Part shown: positions 16,327 to 26,110 of the stretch, in pieces
Numbering within the stretch: the stretch's first letter is position 1
How the letters are laid out: each line of letters opens with the position of its first letter
Assembly (NCBI RefSeq): GCF_004122095.1
Contig: NZ_SAWZ01000004.1
Coordinates: forward strand, 345,706-409,705
DNA length: 64,000 bases
Origin: Pseudoxanthomonas composti
GTDB taxonomy: Bacteria; Pseudomonadota; Gammaproteobacteria; Xanthomonadales; Xanthomonadaceae
Direction of reading: 5' to 3'
Program-made: the position numbers and the translations under genes
The notes under the pieces: generated by a model
The model's database searches: none
What the model saw: the letters and a program-made list of their open reading frames with translations, nothing else
What the model was told of the DNA's origin: nothing

Positions 16327-19300
16327 TCAGAACTTGTAATTCACACCCAGGAAGGCGATGCGACCGGCGTAGCTGTTGCTGTTGAAGCGCGCCTGGGTGT
16401 CGTTGCCCAGGTAGGAGCGCGTCTCTTCTTCCGTCAGGTTGAGGACCGACGCGGTCACGCTGAGCGCCGGGGTGAAGTTGTAGGCGGCGTTGAGGTCGAT
16501 CTGGGTGTACGGCTCCTGATACACGTTCAGGCGACTGACGAGGCCCTCGACCACTTCGCCACGACGGTTGTAGGAAGCTCGCAGCAGCAGTGGGCCCTTT
16601 TCGTAGAACACGGTGAGATTGGTCTGGTTGGCGGCGCTGCCGACCAGGGGTGACTTGCCCACGTCCGTACCATCGGCCAGGGTGACAGCGGCTTCATTGG
16701 TGCGGTTGTAGGTGTAGTTGGCTTGCAGGCCCAGGCCGAAGTCGAAGGTGTGCTGCGCATAGACTTCCACGCCCTCGGACACCGCGTCGCGACCGCTGGC
16801 CGTGGTGGAGAAGTTCTGCACCGTGACCGTCTGCCCACCGATGTCCTGGGTAATGTCCTGCTGGACCGGCAGCGTGAAGTTGCTGACGTTCTTGCGGAAC
16901 AGGCCGATACCGGCGACGGAACCAGGCTGGAAGTACCACTCCAGCCCCAGGTCGTACTGGGTCGCCAGGTACGGCATCAGCGCCTTGTTGCTGCCCGAGC
17001 CGAACCAGCCCTGCTGGTCGCCGCCACCGATCAGACGGCGGTCGTTGACGTACTCCTCGCTATAGAAGTTCAAGCTACCGGGTGCCGCCAGTGCGTTGTA
17101 GCCCGGACGTGACATGACCCGGGAAGCCGCGCCGCGCAGCAGCAGCGTGTCGGTCAGGTCGTAGGACACGTTGAGGCTGGGCAGGCGGTTGACGTAGCTG
17201 CGGTCCAGCGAGGTGACCACGAAGGTGGAGATGTGGCCACTGGCGGGATTGGTCTGGCTGTCCGGCAGCGTGGTGAAGCCGCTGATGCAGCCCGAACCGG
17301 CCGGGGCGCCGGCGGCGGGCAGGTTGCCGGGCAGGCAGGGGATCGGGTTACCGGCGGCGTCGTCGAAGAAGTAGTCGTTGAAGTAGTCGACGCGATCGGT
17401 CGAATCAGCGTACTGCTCGGTCTTGACGATGCGCAGTCCCAGGTTACCGCGCAGGCGCTCGGTGCGGAAGTTGGCCTGCAGGTAGGCCGAATAGATCTTC
17501 TCCTCGACGTTGTAGACGAAGTTGTCTTCCTGGCGGGTCTGCATCGGCCCGTAGGTGTTGTTGAGGTAGTCGATGTAGCCCGGGTAGTTGATCGCAGGGA
17601 AGACGTTGGTGTTGAAGCCGCCGGCAATGTTGCCCAGCGAACCCGGCTGCAGGAACTCGCCGCGGAACACCGAGGCCGCCGGGTCGCAACCGGCCTGGTA
17701 GCGGCTGTCGTAGTCGGCCGGGTCGGCGCCCTGGCAGACCCAGTAATTGTTGCCGGTGCTGCGGCGGGTGCCGCCGTCGCGATACTTCACGCCGAACTGC
17801 ACCGAATCCAGGAACGTGCTCTCCGCGTCGGTGCGCCAGGTGAAGTCGGTCTGGGCGAACTTCTGCCAGGTGCTGTTGCGCGTCCAGGTCGAGCCGGTGG
17901 AGCCCAGGTCGATTTCGCCGATGCCGTTGCGCAGGTTCTCCAGCACTTCCGGGGAGACGGTCAGAGACGGTGTGCCGCTGAGGTCCCAACGGGTGTAGTA
18001 GTTGCCCAGCGTGTAGCTGCCATCGCCGTTGAGCGTGGTGCCGTTGCCGCCCGCGTTGGGCCGGCGCGGCTTGACCGGCATGGACAACACCATCTCCGGG
18101 CCGCCCGTGGCCCAGGTGCGGCCGCCCTTGAAGATCACGTCCAGATCCTCGGTGCGCCAGGCCAGCTCGAAGTCGGCCGTCTGCGAACGCGCTTTCTGGC
18201 GGTTGTAGCCACCGGCGATCCACGGCGTGGGGATAGTGCAGTCGTCAGGGCCGAAACCGTTGGCACCTTCAACGGGATCACCGATGCCTGCAGCGGTCGC
18301 CGCTTCGTTGGAGCAGTAGTAGGTCTTTCCAGGATGGACGCGATACTCCGCGCCAGTGACAATCGTGCCGCTCGGATCAAAGCTCAACCCGTCGAGAAGG
18401 CGTCCGCCTTCCCAGTTGTCATCGGGCCGGTAGCGGGCCAGGTTCCACTCCGGGATCGACAGCGTGTTGGTGACCTGCTCCTGCTCCAGATCGAAGCGGA
18501 AGTAGTTGGCCGTCATGGTCAGGTTGTCGTGGGGCTTGAACTGCAGCGTCAGCTGCCCGCCCTTGCGCTCGCGGTCCTCTTCCCGGCTCTGGAAGTTGAC
18601 CACGTTGGGCATCATGAAGTCGACGTAGCTGTTGCCGTTCTGGTCGTTGAAGCCCGACTCGCCATACCAATAGCTGCCGAAGCCGTTTGGATTGCCATAC
18701 ACATCCGTCGCCGGCCGGGTGTCCCTGTCGTCCGTGTACCAATTCCACGCGCTGGTGTTGGCGCCCAGCGTGCGCACGGTGCGCTTCTGCTGGGTGTAGC
18801 CGACGAACACGCCGAAGCGCTCTTCCTTGTCGTGCCAGGAGTAGGACCCGGCGAACTGGCCGTCGGTCTTCTCGGTGGTGTCGGCATAGGTGCCTTCGGC
18901 CGAGACGAAGCCGCTGTTGGCCTCCTGCTCCAGTGGGCGACGGGTGTGCAGGATCACCGTGCCGCCGATGCCGCCCTCGTCGATGCGCGCCTCGGGCGTC
19001 TTGAACAGCTCGGAGCTGGACAGCAGGTTGGACGGCAGCAGGGTGTAGTTGAACGAGCGCGTCGGGTCGCCGTTGGTCTCGGCGGTGGCCACGTAGTTGC
19101 CGTTGAGCTCGGTCAGGGTCAGCTCCGAGGACAGGCCGCGCACGCTGACGTTCTTACCTTCGCCGCCATCGCGGGTGATGATCACGCCCGGCACGCGCTG
19201 CAGCGCGTCGGCCACGTTCTTGTCCGGGAACTTGCCCACGTCCTCGGCGGTGATCACCTCCACGATTGCGTTGGCGTTGCGCTTCTGGTCCAGGCTCTTC

Positions 19301-19518
19301 TCGATCGCATAGCGGTAGCCGGTGACGGCCACCGTATCGAGGTTGGTCGCTTCGGTGGACTGGTCCGAGGGCGCCGAGGCCTGGGTCTGGACCTGCTCTG
19401 CGGGCACCGCCGCCTGTTGGGCGAGGGCATGGAATGGCACAACGGCGCAGGAGGCCAGCGTGAAGGCGATGGCCGCCGACAGCGGATTCCTGGAACGTGT
19501 ACGGGACGACAGACTCAT
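16327..19518 (-). CDS. TonB-dependent outer-membrane receptor (Xanthomonas-Caulobacter type)
   Basis: 1063 residues from ATG 19518, preceded by AGGAGAGGG. Signal peptide 1-33 (ends HALAQ). The plug begins with DTVAVTGYRYAIEKSLDQKR and VITAEDVGKFPDKNVADALQRVPGV near residue 50-90, the hallmark of the large xanthomonad receptor group. It ends with a beta-barrel and the terminal Phe of YAGRIAFLGVNYKF needed for outer-membrane assembly. Such receptors import carbohydrates or metal complexes with TonB energy; here no neighbouring transporter or hydrolase names the ligand. Cys pairs in extracellular loops (YYCSNEA...DDC, CQGAD...GCD) are visible. The open frame upstream of the ATG is not used. Confidence 0.93.
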   Translation of the reverse strand: MSLSSRTRSRNPLSAAIAFTLASCAVVPFHALAQQAAVPAEQVQTQASAPSDQSTEATNLDTVAVTGYRYAIEKSLDQKRNANAIVEVITAEDVGKFPDKNVADALQRVPGVIITRDGGEGKNVSVRGLSSELTLTELNGNYVATAETNGDPTRSFNYTLLPSNLLSSSELFKTPEARIDEGGIGGTVILHTRRPLEQEANSGFVSAEGTYADTTEKTDGQFAGSYSWHDKEERFGVFVGYTQQKRTVRTLGANTSAWNWYTDDRDTRPATDVYGNPNGFGSYWYGESGFNDQNGNSYVDFMMPNVVNFQSREEDRERKGGQLTLQFKPHDNLTMTANYFRFDLEQEQVTNTLSIPEWNLARYRPDDNWEGGRLLDGLSFDPSGTIVTGAEYRVHPGKTYYCSNEAATAAGIGDPVEGANGFGPDDCTIPTPWIAGGYNRQKARSQTADFELAWRTEDLDVIFKGGRTWATGGPEMVLSMPVKPRRPNAGGNGTTLNGDGSYTLGNYYTRWDLSGTPSLTVSPEVLENLRNGIGEIDLGSTGSTWTRNSTWQKFAQTDFTWRTDAESTFLDSVQFGVKYRDGGTRRSTGNNYWVCQGADPADYDSRYQAGCDPAASVFRGEFLQPGSLGNIAGGFNTNVFPAINYPGYIDYLNNTYGPMQTRQEDNFVYNVEEKIYSAYLQANFRTERLRGNLGLRIVKTEQYADSTDRVDYFNDYFFDDAAGNPIPCLPGNLPAAGAPAGSGCISGFTTLPDSQTNPASGHISTFVVTSLDRSYVNRLPSLNVSYDLTDTLLLRGAASRVMSRPGYNALAAPGSLNFYSEEYVNDRRLIGGGDQQGWFGSGSNKALMPYLATQYDLGLEWYFQPGSVAGIGLFRKNVSNFTLPVQQDITQDIGGQTVTVQNFSTTASGRDAVSEGVEVYAQHTFDFGLGLQANYTYNRTNEAAVTLADGTDVGKSPLVGSAANQTNLTVFYEKGPLLLRASYNRRGEVVEGLVSRLNVYQEPYTQIDLNAAYNFTPALSVTASVLNLTEEETRSYLGNDTQARFNSNSYAGRIAFLGVNYKF

Positions 19519-19608
19519 TGCAACCCTCTCCTGTTGAATGACGGCACGGCGCCAATATGAAACGATCCAGTTCACGCCGCCTTCACTGGATCTGCTGGCC
19601 TGCACAAT

Positions 19609-19631
19609 GAAAAGCGACGCTTTTGGCGTCG
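19609..19631 (-). promoter_or_regulatory. Hairpin with T-run in the receptor leader
   Basis: On the minus strand CGACGC pairs with GCGTCG (loop CAAAA), followed by CTTTTC, about 90 bases before the receptor start codon. An overlapping AAAAGCG/CGCTTTT pairing is mutually exclusive with it. It could attenuate the receptor transcript; this is inference from shape only. The remainder of 19632-19913 shows no gene. Confidence 0.3.
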
Positions 19632-19913
19632 GCCGCACCGTGCAAGCCTGGCTGGATTTAAATCGTTCTAAATTCGCGACGACGATGTACCACGGGCATT
19701 CTCCAAGCGCATGTTGCGTCGCAGCGCACGGCATACATGACAGCGCTGCCACGTCCCCGGAATAAACCGGTTACAACCGGGGAAGGAATGCGACATCACA
19801 CGCATTTTCGGAACGCTTAACAATTGGAGTAATCAGGATTTCGTTCGCGCGTGAGCCGCGCCAGGGACCGGTCGGAAAACGGCCAGCTGCGCGCCGCCTG
19901 CGCGGCCGTGCGC

Positions 19914-19942
19914 TTGACCCATCCGGTGCAGCGGCGTACCGT
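19914..19942 (+). promoter_or_regulatory. Putative metE promoter
   Basis: TTGACC, a 17-base spacer and TACCGT fit a sigma-70 promoter and would start the transcript near 19949, exactly where the cobalamin riboswitch begins. Confidence 0.55.
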
Positions 19943-19949
19943 CGCCTCT

Positions 19950-20173
19950 GTCAAGGTTTCATCGCTTTATCTCAATGAAGCGATGGATTAAACGGGAATC
20001 CGGTGACGCCGCGTTTCGACACGGCCACTCCGGAGCTGCCCCGCAGCGGTAACTGGAAACGACCCCCGCCACCAGCACTGGCCGACGCCTACCAGCGTCA
20101 CCGGGAAGCGGCGGGCAGTAGGTGGCCTGGAAGTTCGCTCCCGCGCCGTGTCCACAAGCCCGAAGACCGGCCC
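19950..20173 (+). promoter_or_regulatory. Cobalamin riboswitch upstream of metE
   Basis: The conserved boxes of the AdoCbl riboswitch appear in order: GGTTTC at 19955, TTAAACGGGAATCCGGTG at 19988-20005, GGAGCTGCCCCGCAGCGGTAA at 20032-20052, CACTGG, CACCGGGAAGCGG at 20099-20111, a variable arm, and CCCGAAGACCGGCC at 20159-20172. It should sense B12 coenzyme and repress metE when B12 is plentiful, leaving MetH to make methionine. Confidence 0.95.
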
Positions 20174-20315
20174 TGGCCGGAAGACCATTCCCGGTCTTCC
20201 GCTTCGACCTGGAACCGCTCGCGGGAGCGGCACGGGCGCGTGGTGCGGTGGGCCTTCAGGCCCGGCCGCGGGCGTGCGCGTGCGGTGGCCGCGCACGGAA
20301 CCGGTTCGCCCGCGG
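20162..20315 (+). promoter_or_regulatory. Likely expression platform of the metE riboswitch
   Basis: Segment GAAGACCGG (20162-20170, the conserved 3' end of the aptamer) and segment GGAAGACC (20179-20186) can each pair with CCGGTCTTCC (20191-20200), so two folds exclude each other. No T-run follows, arguing for translational or Rho-linked control. Further on, CCGCGGGCG (20266-20274) pairs with CGCCCGCGG (20307-20315) around a nested TGCGCG/CGCGCA stem. The leader is about 470 bases in total. Confidence 0.5.
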
Positions 20316-20418
20316 GGGCGAAGGTCGCTGGCGTGGCAGAGAGCGCTCCGATCGGGGCGCCGCCCTGGCGCGCGGTTCCTTCGTTCCTCATGCCCACACG
20401 CACTGAGGATCCATCCAC

Positions 20419-22710
20419 ATGACCATCGTCACCAACCTCGGCTTCCCCCGTATCGGGCCACGCCGGGAGCTCAAGCACGCCCTGGAACGCTTCTGGCGCG
20501 GGGAAGACACCGGCGAATCCCTGCAGGCCACCGCACGCGGCCTGCGACTGAAGCATTGGAAGCTGCAGCGCCAGGCCGGCGCCGAGCTGCTGCCCAGCAA
20601 CGACTTCTCGCTCTACGACCAGGTGCTGGACACGGCCTTCCTGTTCGACGCGATCCCGCAGCGCTACCGCGCCTTGGCCGATGCCGACCCGCTGGCCGGC
20701 TACTTCGCCATGGCCCGCGGCCACCAGGCTGGCGGGATCGACCTGCGCGCGCTGGAAATGACCAAGTGGTTCGACACCAACTACCACTACCTGGTGCCGG
20801 AGCTGCAGGCCGGGCAGGGCTTCGCCCTGCGCGGGGACAAGCCGGTGGCCGAGTTCCTGGAAGCCAGGGCGGCCGGCTTCAGTACCCGGCCGGTGCTGCT
20901 GGGGCCGGTGAGCTTCCTGCTGCTGTCCAAGACCACCGACGGCAGCGATCGGCTGGCGCTGCTGGATCGTCTGCTGCCGGTCTACGCGCAGCTGCTGGAG
21001 CGACTGGCCGCAGCCGGCGCCGAGTGGGTGCAGATCGATGAGCCGACGCTGGTGCTGGACCTGGACGAAGCAGCGCAGGCCGCCTTCGCCCACGCCTACG
21101 CCTTCCTGGCCACGGCCGAGCGCCCCAGGCTGCTGCTGACCACCTACTTCGGCGCCCTGGGCGAGAACCTCGCGCTGGCCGCGCAGCTGTCGGTCGATGG
21201 CCTGCACGTGGACCTGGTGCGGGCGCCCGAGCAACTGGACGCCGTGTTGCAGCACCTGCCCAAGGGGCGTGTGCTCTCGGCGGGCCTCATCAACGGGCGC
21301 AACGTCTGGCGCGGCAACCTGGACAACGCGCTGACCCTGGCCCGCTACGCGCAGGGACATGTGGGTGCGGACCAGCTGTGGCTGGCGCCCTCGTGCTCGC
21401 TGCTGCACGTGCCGGTGGATCTGGAGCAGGAAAAAACGCTGGACGCCGAGTTGGCCTCCTGGCTGGCCTTCGCCCGCCAGAAGCTGGGCGAACTGCGGGT
21501 GCTGGCCGACGCGCTGGAGGGCAAGGACGGCGCGGAGGCCGCGCTGGACGCGCAACGTGCCTGCCTGGCGTCGCGGCGCGCCTCGCCCCGCGTGCATCGC
21601 ACCGAGGTCGCCCAACGCCTGGCGGCCCTGGGCGCGCGGGACAGCAGACGCGCCACTGCCCACGCCCAGCGTCGCATCGTGCAGCAGGCCGCCTTCGACC
21701 TGCCGGTGTATCCGACCACCACCATCGGCTCCTTCCCGCAGACCCAGCAGGTGCGCCAGGCGCGTGCCCAGTACAAGTCCGGCAAGCTCACAGAGGCCGA
21801 CTACGATGCCTTCATTGCCGTCGAGACCGAGCGCTGCGTGCGCTTCCAGGAGCAGATCGGCCTGGACGTGCTGGTGCACGGCGAGTACGAGCGCAACGAC
21901 ATGGTCGAATACTTCGGCGAGCAGCTCGAGGGCTTTGCCTTCACCAAGCTGGGCTGGGTGCAGAGCTACGGCAGCCGCTGCGTCAAGCCGCCGATCATCT
22001 ACGGCGACGTGGTGCGCCCCGCGCCGATGACCGTGCGCTGGTCGCAGTACGCGCAGTCGCTGACCAGGCGACCGATGAAGGGCATGCTGACCGGGCCGGT
22101 GACGATGCTGCAGTGGTCCTTCGTGCGCGACGACCAGGCGCGCAGCGAGACCTGCCGGCAGATCGCGCTGGCCCTGCGCGATGAGGTCCTGGACCTGGAG
22201 GAGGCCGGCATCGGCATCCTCCAGATCGACGAGCCGGCCATCCGCGAGGGCCTGCCGCTGCGGCGCGGCGACTGGAAGGCCTATCTGGACTGGGCGGTGG
22301 AGGCCTTCGGCATTTGTTCCTCCGGCGTGCGCGATGCCACCCAGATCCACACCCACATGTGCTATTCCGAGTTCAACGACATCATCGACGCGGTGGCGGC
22401 GATGGACGCGGACGTCATCTCCATCGAGACCTCGCGCTCGCGCATGGAGCTGCTGGATGCCTTCGTGCAGTTCCGCTATCCCAACCAGATCGGGCCGGGC
22501 GTGTACGACATCCACTCGCCCCGCGTGCCCTCCACCGGAGAGATGGTGGAGCTGCTGCGCAAGGCGCGCGCGGTGCTGGCGGCCGAGCAGCTGTGGGTCA
22601 ACCCGGACTGCGGCCTGAAAACCCGCGGCTGGGAGGAAACCGGCCACGCCCTGGCGCAGATGGTGGACGCCGCGCGCATCCTGCGTGCGGATCTGGCCCA
22701 GGCCGCCTGA
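20419..22710 (+). CDS. metE: Cobalamin-independent methionine synthase MetE
   Basis: 763 residues, normal for MetE. It transfers methyl from 5-methyltetrahydropteroyltri-glutamate to homocysteine in the cytosol, the last step of methionine synthesis without B12. The N-terminus [18 protein letters not shown] and the second barrel's [17 protein letters not shown] are diagnostic. Zinc ligands are visible at His646 and Cys648 in HTHMCYSEF, with the later Cys in [14 protein letters not shown] lies 12 bases before the ATG. It is monocistronic behind the cobalamin riboswitch. Large open frames on the opposite strand are GC-bias shadows. Confidence 0.97.
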   Translation: MTIVTNLGFPRIGPRRELKHALERFWRGEDTGESLQATARGLRLKHWKLQRQAGAELLPSNDFSLYDQVLDTAFLFDAIPQRYRALADADPLAGYFAMARGHQAGGIDLRALEMTKWFDTNYHYLVPELQAGQGFALRGDKPVAEFLEARAAGFSTRPVLLGPVSFLLLSKTTDGSDRLALLDRLLPVYAQLLERLAAAGAEWVQIDEPTLVLDLDEAAQAAFAHAYAFLATAERPRLLLTTYFGALGENLALAAQLSVDGLHVDLVRAPEQLDAVLQHLPKGRVLSAGLINGRNVWRGNLDNALTLARYAQGHVGADQLWLAPSCSLLHVPVDLEQEKTLDAELASWLAFARQKLGELRVLADALEGKDGAEAALDAQRACLASRRASPRVHRTEVAQRLAALGARDSRRATAHAQRRIVQQAAFDLPVYPTTTIGSFPQTQQVRQARAQYKSGKLTEADYDAFIAVETERCVRFQEQIGLDVLVHGEYERNDMVEYFGEQLEGFAFTKLGWVQSYGSRCVKPPIIYGDVVRPAPMTVRWSQYAQSLTRRPMKGMLTGPVTMLQWSFVRDDQARSETCRQIALALRDEVLDLEEAGIGILQIDEPAIREGLPLRRGDWKAYLDWAVEAFGICSSGVRDATQIHTHMCYSEFNDIIDAVAAMDADVISIETSRSRMELLDAFVQFRYPNQIGPGVYDIHSPRVPSTGEMVELLRKARAVLAAEQLWVNPDCGLKTRGWEETGHALAQMVDAARILRADLAQAA

Positions 22711-22714
22711 AAGC

Positions 22715-22752
22715 GCACCGCCATGCCCGCGCGAAAGCGGGCGTGGCGGTGC
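22715..22752 (+). terminator. Strong hairpin after metE
   Basis: GCACCGCCA and TGGCGGTGC plus GCCCGC/GCGGGC (joined by a T-G pair) build a 16-bp stem with a GCGAAA loop four bases after the metE stop. No T-run follows, so it may protect the 3' end or act with Rho. Confidence 0.5.
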
Positions 22753-22895
22753 ATGTGGCCTGCCGATCCCACGCCGTGGAACCGGCGCGTGCCTTGCGCG
22801 CCGACCGGCTCGTTCTGGTAACGGTTCCACCACGGCAGCGGGCTTGGGGGTTGCGTACACTCGACGGCCCCCACCCATCACAGGAGTTGCCGACC

Positions 22896-23789
22896 GTGTC
22901 AATCAACCAGGCGCAGCGGGACAAGATCGCATCCGGCCAGGGCTTCATCGCCGCACTCGACCAGAGTGGCGGCAGCACGCCCAAGGCGCTCAAGCTTTAT
23001 GGCGTGGACGAGTCCGCGTACTCGGGCGAGGCGGAGATGTTCGCCCAGGTGCACAAGATGCGCGAGCGCATCGTCTCCAGCCCGGCCTTCAACGGCGAGC
23101 GCGTGGTCGGTGCCATCCTGTTCGAACGCACCCTGGATGACAGCTTCGGCGGCCAGGACGCGGCGCAGTACCTGTGGGAGACCAAGCAGGTCGTGCCGTT
23201 CCTGAAGATCGACAAGGGCCTTGAGGACGAGGCCAATGGCGTGCAGCTGCTCAAGCCCATCCCGGGCCTGGCCGAGCTGCTGTCCAAGGCCAAGGCCAAG
23301 GGCGTGTTCGGCACCAAGGAGCGCTCGGTCATCAAGGCCAACAACGCCCAGGGCATCGCCGCGGTGCTGGACCAGCAGTTCGAACTGGGACAGCAGGTGC
23401 TGGACGCGGGCCTGGTGCCGATCATCGAGCCGGAGGTGGACATCAAGGCCGCCGACAAGGCCGAAATCGAAGCGACGATGAAGCAGGGATTGATCGAGCG
23501 CCTGGACAAGGTCGATGCGGCCACCCCGGTGATCCTCAAGCTCACCCTGCCCAGCGTGGACGGCTCCTTCCAGGAGTTGGTCGACCACCCCAGCGTGCTC
23601 AAGGTGGTGGCCCTGTCCGGCGGCTACAGCCGCGACGAAGCCAACGCCAAGCTGGCCCGCAACCCCGGCATCATCGCCAGCTTCAGCCGCGCCCTGACTG
23701 AGGGCCTGAGCGCGCAGCAGAGCGATGACGAATTCAACGCCACGCTGGACGCGACCATCGAGTCGATCTATCGCGCCTCGATCGCCTGA
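22896..23789 (+). CDS. fda: Class I fructose-bisphosphate aldolase
   Basis: 297 residues, the length of the bacterial class I aldolase of Staphylococcus FdaA type. It splits fructose 1,6-bisphosphate into the two triose phosphates through a lysine Schiff base. Diagnostic segments are GQGFIAALDQSGGSTPKALKLYG near residue 12, LKIDKGLEDEANGVQL, LVPIIEPEVDIK, VILKLTLPS (probable Schiff-base Lys) and VALSGGYSRDEANAKL. The start is GTG at 22896 with CAGGAG nine bases upstream; the open frame continues upstream into metE without a ribosome site and is rejected. A short GC hairpin (23790-23812) follows the stop. Confidence 0.95.
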   Translation: MSINQAQRDKIASGQGFIAALDQSGGSTPKALKLYGVDESAYSGEAEMFAQVHKMRERIVSSPAFNGERVVGAILFERTLDDSFGGQDAAQYLWETKQVVPFLKIDKGLEDEANGVQLLKPIPGLAELLSKAKAKGVFGTKERSVIKANNAQGIAAVLDQQFELGQQVLDAGLVPIIEPEVDIKAADKAEIEATMKQGLIERLDKVDAATPVILKLTLPSVDGSFQELVDHPSVLKVVALSGGYSRDEANAKLARNPGIIASFSRALTEGLSAQQSDDEFNATLDATIESIYRASIA

Positions 23790-24000
23790 CCGGCCAAGGC
23801 CAGGCTGGCCGGCTGCGAGGCCCCGCTTCGGCGCGAGGCTGTTGACCTGAGCGAGGCGGGGCTTGCGATCGATGGATCACGGGTCCTGGAAATCCCAACC
23901 GCCACCGGCGCCATTGGCCGGGGCGGTACTCCAGGCGCGGACGGGCCATCCCGAGCCAAGTTGAAATAGGCGCCCGGCGGACAAGCCCCGCCACATCCAC

Positions 24001-24290
24001 CCCACGTAGGGTGGATGGCGCTCTTCCATCCACCATCACCGCCAGACGCAACGCAAAGAGGCCGCTCGTCAGCGGCCTCTCCGTGATCCATGCGCATCGA
24101 TCACGTTGGTGGACAAGCTTCGCGTTGTCCGTCCCACGTAGGGTGGATGACGCTGTTTCATCCACCATTCGCAAACGAACGACGTGTGCACGGCGGCATC
24201 CCAGCTCCAGCCGCCGCGTGCGCCTCGGTGGACAAGCTTCGCCTTGTCCACCCTACGTGGGTGAATGGCGCGCTTGAATGCGCCATCGCC
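24001..24290. repeat. Cluster of GTAGGGTGGATG-type repeats
   Basis: Two copies of CCACGTAGGGTGGATG (24002, 24132), each followed by a complementary CATCCACC arm, and two copies of GGTGGACAAGCTTCG (24109 and 24229), the second ending in the inverse CCACCCTACGTGG. The whole is a nest of small direct and inverted repeats between convergent genes. Positions 23813-24000 and 24291-24315 show no gene. Confidence 0.75.
24057..24080 (-). terminator. Hairpin downstream of the LysR gene
   Basis: AGAGGCCGCT and AGCGGCCTCT form a perfect 10-bp stem; on the minus strand it is followed by a weak TTTG. It could end the leftward LysR transcript but lies 236 bases beyond its stop. Confidence 0.35.
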
Positions 24291-24315
24291 GCGTAAGGGG
24301 CTAGGCAAGTGGCCT

Positions 24316-25215
24316 TCAGAGGGTCTCGCTGCGGTCCGCCCAGGCCAACAGATGCGCATGCAGTGCCGCGGCCGCCGGCGACAGCGCGCGCGTGCGCTCC
24401 CAGCCCAGGCACAAGCGGCGACGGGCCCAGGGCTCGCGCAGCGGCGCGCCATGCACCGCCGTGGTGAGCTGCGGCAGGACCGCGGCGGGCACCACCGCCA
24501 CGCCGACGCCGGCGGCGACCATGTGCGCGATGGCCTCGAAAGTAGGCAGACGCACGCGATAACGCAGCGTCAGGCCCAGGCGCGCGGCCTGGGCTTCCAG
24601 GTGCTGTTGCAGGGCGCTGCCTGGCGCCAGCCCGATGAAGGGCTGGCCTGCCAGTTCGACGAAGGCCGGCGCTTGCGCATGAGCAGCGCCATCGGCAGCG
24701 GGCAGCAGGGCCACCAAGGCATCGTGCGCGAACGGGTGCAGCTGCAGGGCCGGCGTGGCCGCTGCATCTGACAGGATGCCCAGCTCGGCCACGCCTGCCT
24801 CCACCGCCTTGGCGATGTCCTCGCTGCCGCGTTCCAACAGCGCCACCTCGATGCGCGGATGCAGGGCCAGCCACGGTGCGAGCGCACGCGGCAGGCAGTG
24901 ACCGACCGCTGCGGTATTGGCCATCACCCGCACGGTTCCGCCGCTGCCGCGGGCATGCTCGGCCAGCGCCCCTTGCAGCAGACGCGATTGCCGCAGCATC
25001 AGTCGTGCGTGATGGGCCAAGGCCTCACCTGCCGCGGTCGGCCGCACGCCTCTCGGCAGGCGCTGCAGCAGCGCCACGGCAGCATGGTCCTCCATCGCGC
25101 GCAGTCGTTCGCTGGCCGCGGCCAGGGACAGGTGCGCGCGCTCGGCACCGGCGGTGATGCTGCCGGCTTCCAGCACGGCCAGGAACAGACGCAGATCGGG
25201 CAGGTCGAAGCGCAA
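24316..25215 (-). CDS. LysR-family transcriptional regulator
   Basis: 299 residues if started at TTG 25215, which has a full GGAGGACC ribosome site eight bases upstream and puts DLPDLRLFLAVLEAGSITAGAERAHLSL at the very N-terminus as in normal LysR proteins. An ATG 26 codons upstream has no such site. The effector domain follows from about residue 90 (VRVMANTAAVGHCLPRALAPWL). It is divergent from a TSUP exporter with only an 84-bp gap and probably controls it; the effector is unknown. Confidence 0.87.
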   Translation of the reverse strand: MRFDLPDLRLFLAVLEAGSITAGAERAHLSLAAASERLRAMEDHAAVALLQRLPRGVRPTAAGEALAHHARLMLRQSRLLQGALAEHARGSGGTVRVMANTAAVGHCLPRALAPWLALHPRIEVALLERGSEDIAKAVEAGVAELGILSDAAATPALQLHPFAHDALVALLPAADGAAHAQAPAFVELAGQPFIGLAPGSALQQHLEAQAARLGLTLRYRVRLPTFEAIAHMVAAGVGVAVVPAAVLPQLTTAVHGAPLREPWARRRLCLGWERTRALSPAAAALHAHLLAWADRSETL

Positions 25216-25299
25216 TGCGGGTCCTCCTTCGGCTGCCCCGAAGGCGGGCATCGGCGATCCCGCATTGTGCCCCTGCCAGCGAACGCGTCCCATGCACCC

Positions 25300-26043
25300 A
25301 TGGAAACTTCGAGCGCGTTGTGGTGGCTGTTGGTGCTGGGCACCTTCCTCATGGCCGGTGGCGTGAAAGGCGTCACCGGCATGGGTCTGCCGACGGTGGC
25401 CATGGGCGTGCTGGGGGCCTTGATGCCGCCAGCGCTGGCGGCGTCCCTGCTGTTGCTGTCATCACTGGTGACCAACGTGCTGCAGCTGGCCGGCGGCGGC
25501 CAGCTGCGACCTCTGTGGCGGCGCCTGTGGCCGATGCAGCTGGTGGCCGCGCTCGGCACGCTGCTGGCCTCGGCCTGGCTGGCCGGCGGCTCGGCCCAAG
25601 GCACGGTGCGACTGCTGGGTCTGGCACTGGCGCTGTATGCGCTGGTGGCGTTGCTGGTGCGCCCGGTACGCGTGCCGCCATCGCTGGAACGCGTCCTGTC
25701 GCCCCTGATCGGTGGCATCACCGGTGTGGTGACGGGGGTGACCGGCGTGTTCGTGATCCCCGCAGTGCCATATCTGCAGTCGCTGGCACTGCCGCGCGAG
25801 TCGCTGGTGCAGGCACTCGGCCTGTCCTTCACGGTCTCCACGCTGGCGCTTGCCGCCGGGCTGGCATGGCACGGCGCGCTGTCGCTCGATCATCTGCTGC
25901 CCTCGCTGCTCGCGGTGCTGCCCGCGCTAGTCGGCATGTGGCTGGGTCAGCGCCTGCGTCGGCGCATCAGTCCCACGGCCTTTCGTATCGGCTTTCTGGT
26001 CTGCCTGCTGTTGCTGGGCGTGGAGCTGGCCTGGCGCGGCTGA
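25300..26043 (+). CDS. TSUP (TauE/SafE, DUF81) membrane transporter
   Basis: 247 residues with about eight membrane segments. The opening LVLGTFLMAGGVKGVTGMGLPTVAMG and the mid-protein repeat PLIGGITGVVTGVTGVFVIPAVPYLQ are the paired glycine-rich motifs of the TauE/SafE family, which moves sulfite, sulfoacetate or other organic anions. The start ATG gives the standard family N-terminus; the open frame continues upstream across the divergent LysR gene and is ignored. The LysR gene next door suggests it is induced by its own substrate. Confidence 0.87.
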   Translation: METSSALWWLLVLGTFLMAGGVKGVTGMGLPTVAMGVLGALMPPALAASLLLLSSLVTNVLQLAGGGQLRPLWRRLWPMQLVAALGTLLASAWLAGGSAQGTVRLLGLALALYALVALLVRPVRVPPSLERVLSPLIGGITGVVTGVTGVFVIPAVPYLQSLALPRESLVQALGLSFTVSTLALAAGLAWHGALSLDHLLPSLLAVLPALVGMWLGQRLRRRISPTAFRIGFLVCLLLLGVELAWRG

Positions 26044-26110
26044 CGCGAAGCTTGAGCACGACCGCCGCCGTCGATAGGCTCGGGCTTCCCTCTCACGTCG
26101 TCGCCTGTCC

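Noticed and set aside
17233..19560. Plus-strand open frame of 775 codons opposite the TonB receptor
   Set aside because: Shadow frame; the receptor's signal peptide, plug and terminal Phe on the minus strand settle the coding strand.
22314..22895. N-terminal extension of the aldolase into metE
   Set aside because: No ribosome site; GTG 22896 has CAGGAG and gives the exact family length.
20098..22902. Minus-strand open frame of over 900 codons opposite metE
   Set aside because: Its composition is that of a GC-rich antisense shadow, it has no ribosome site or family feature, and metE on the plus strand is certain.
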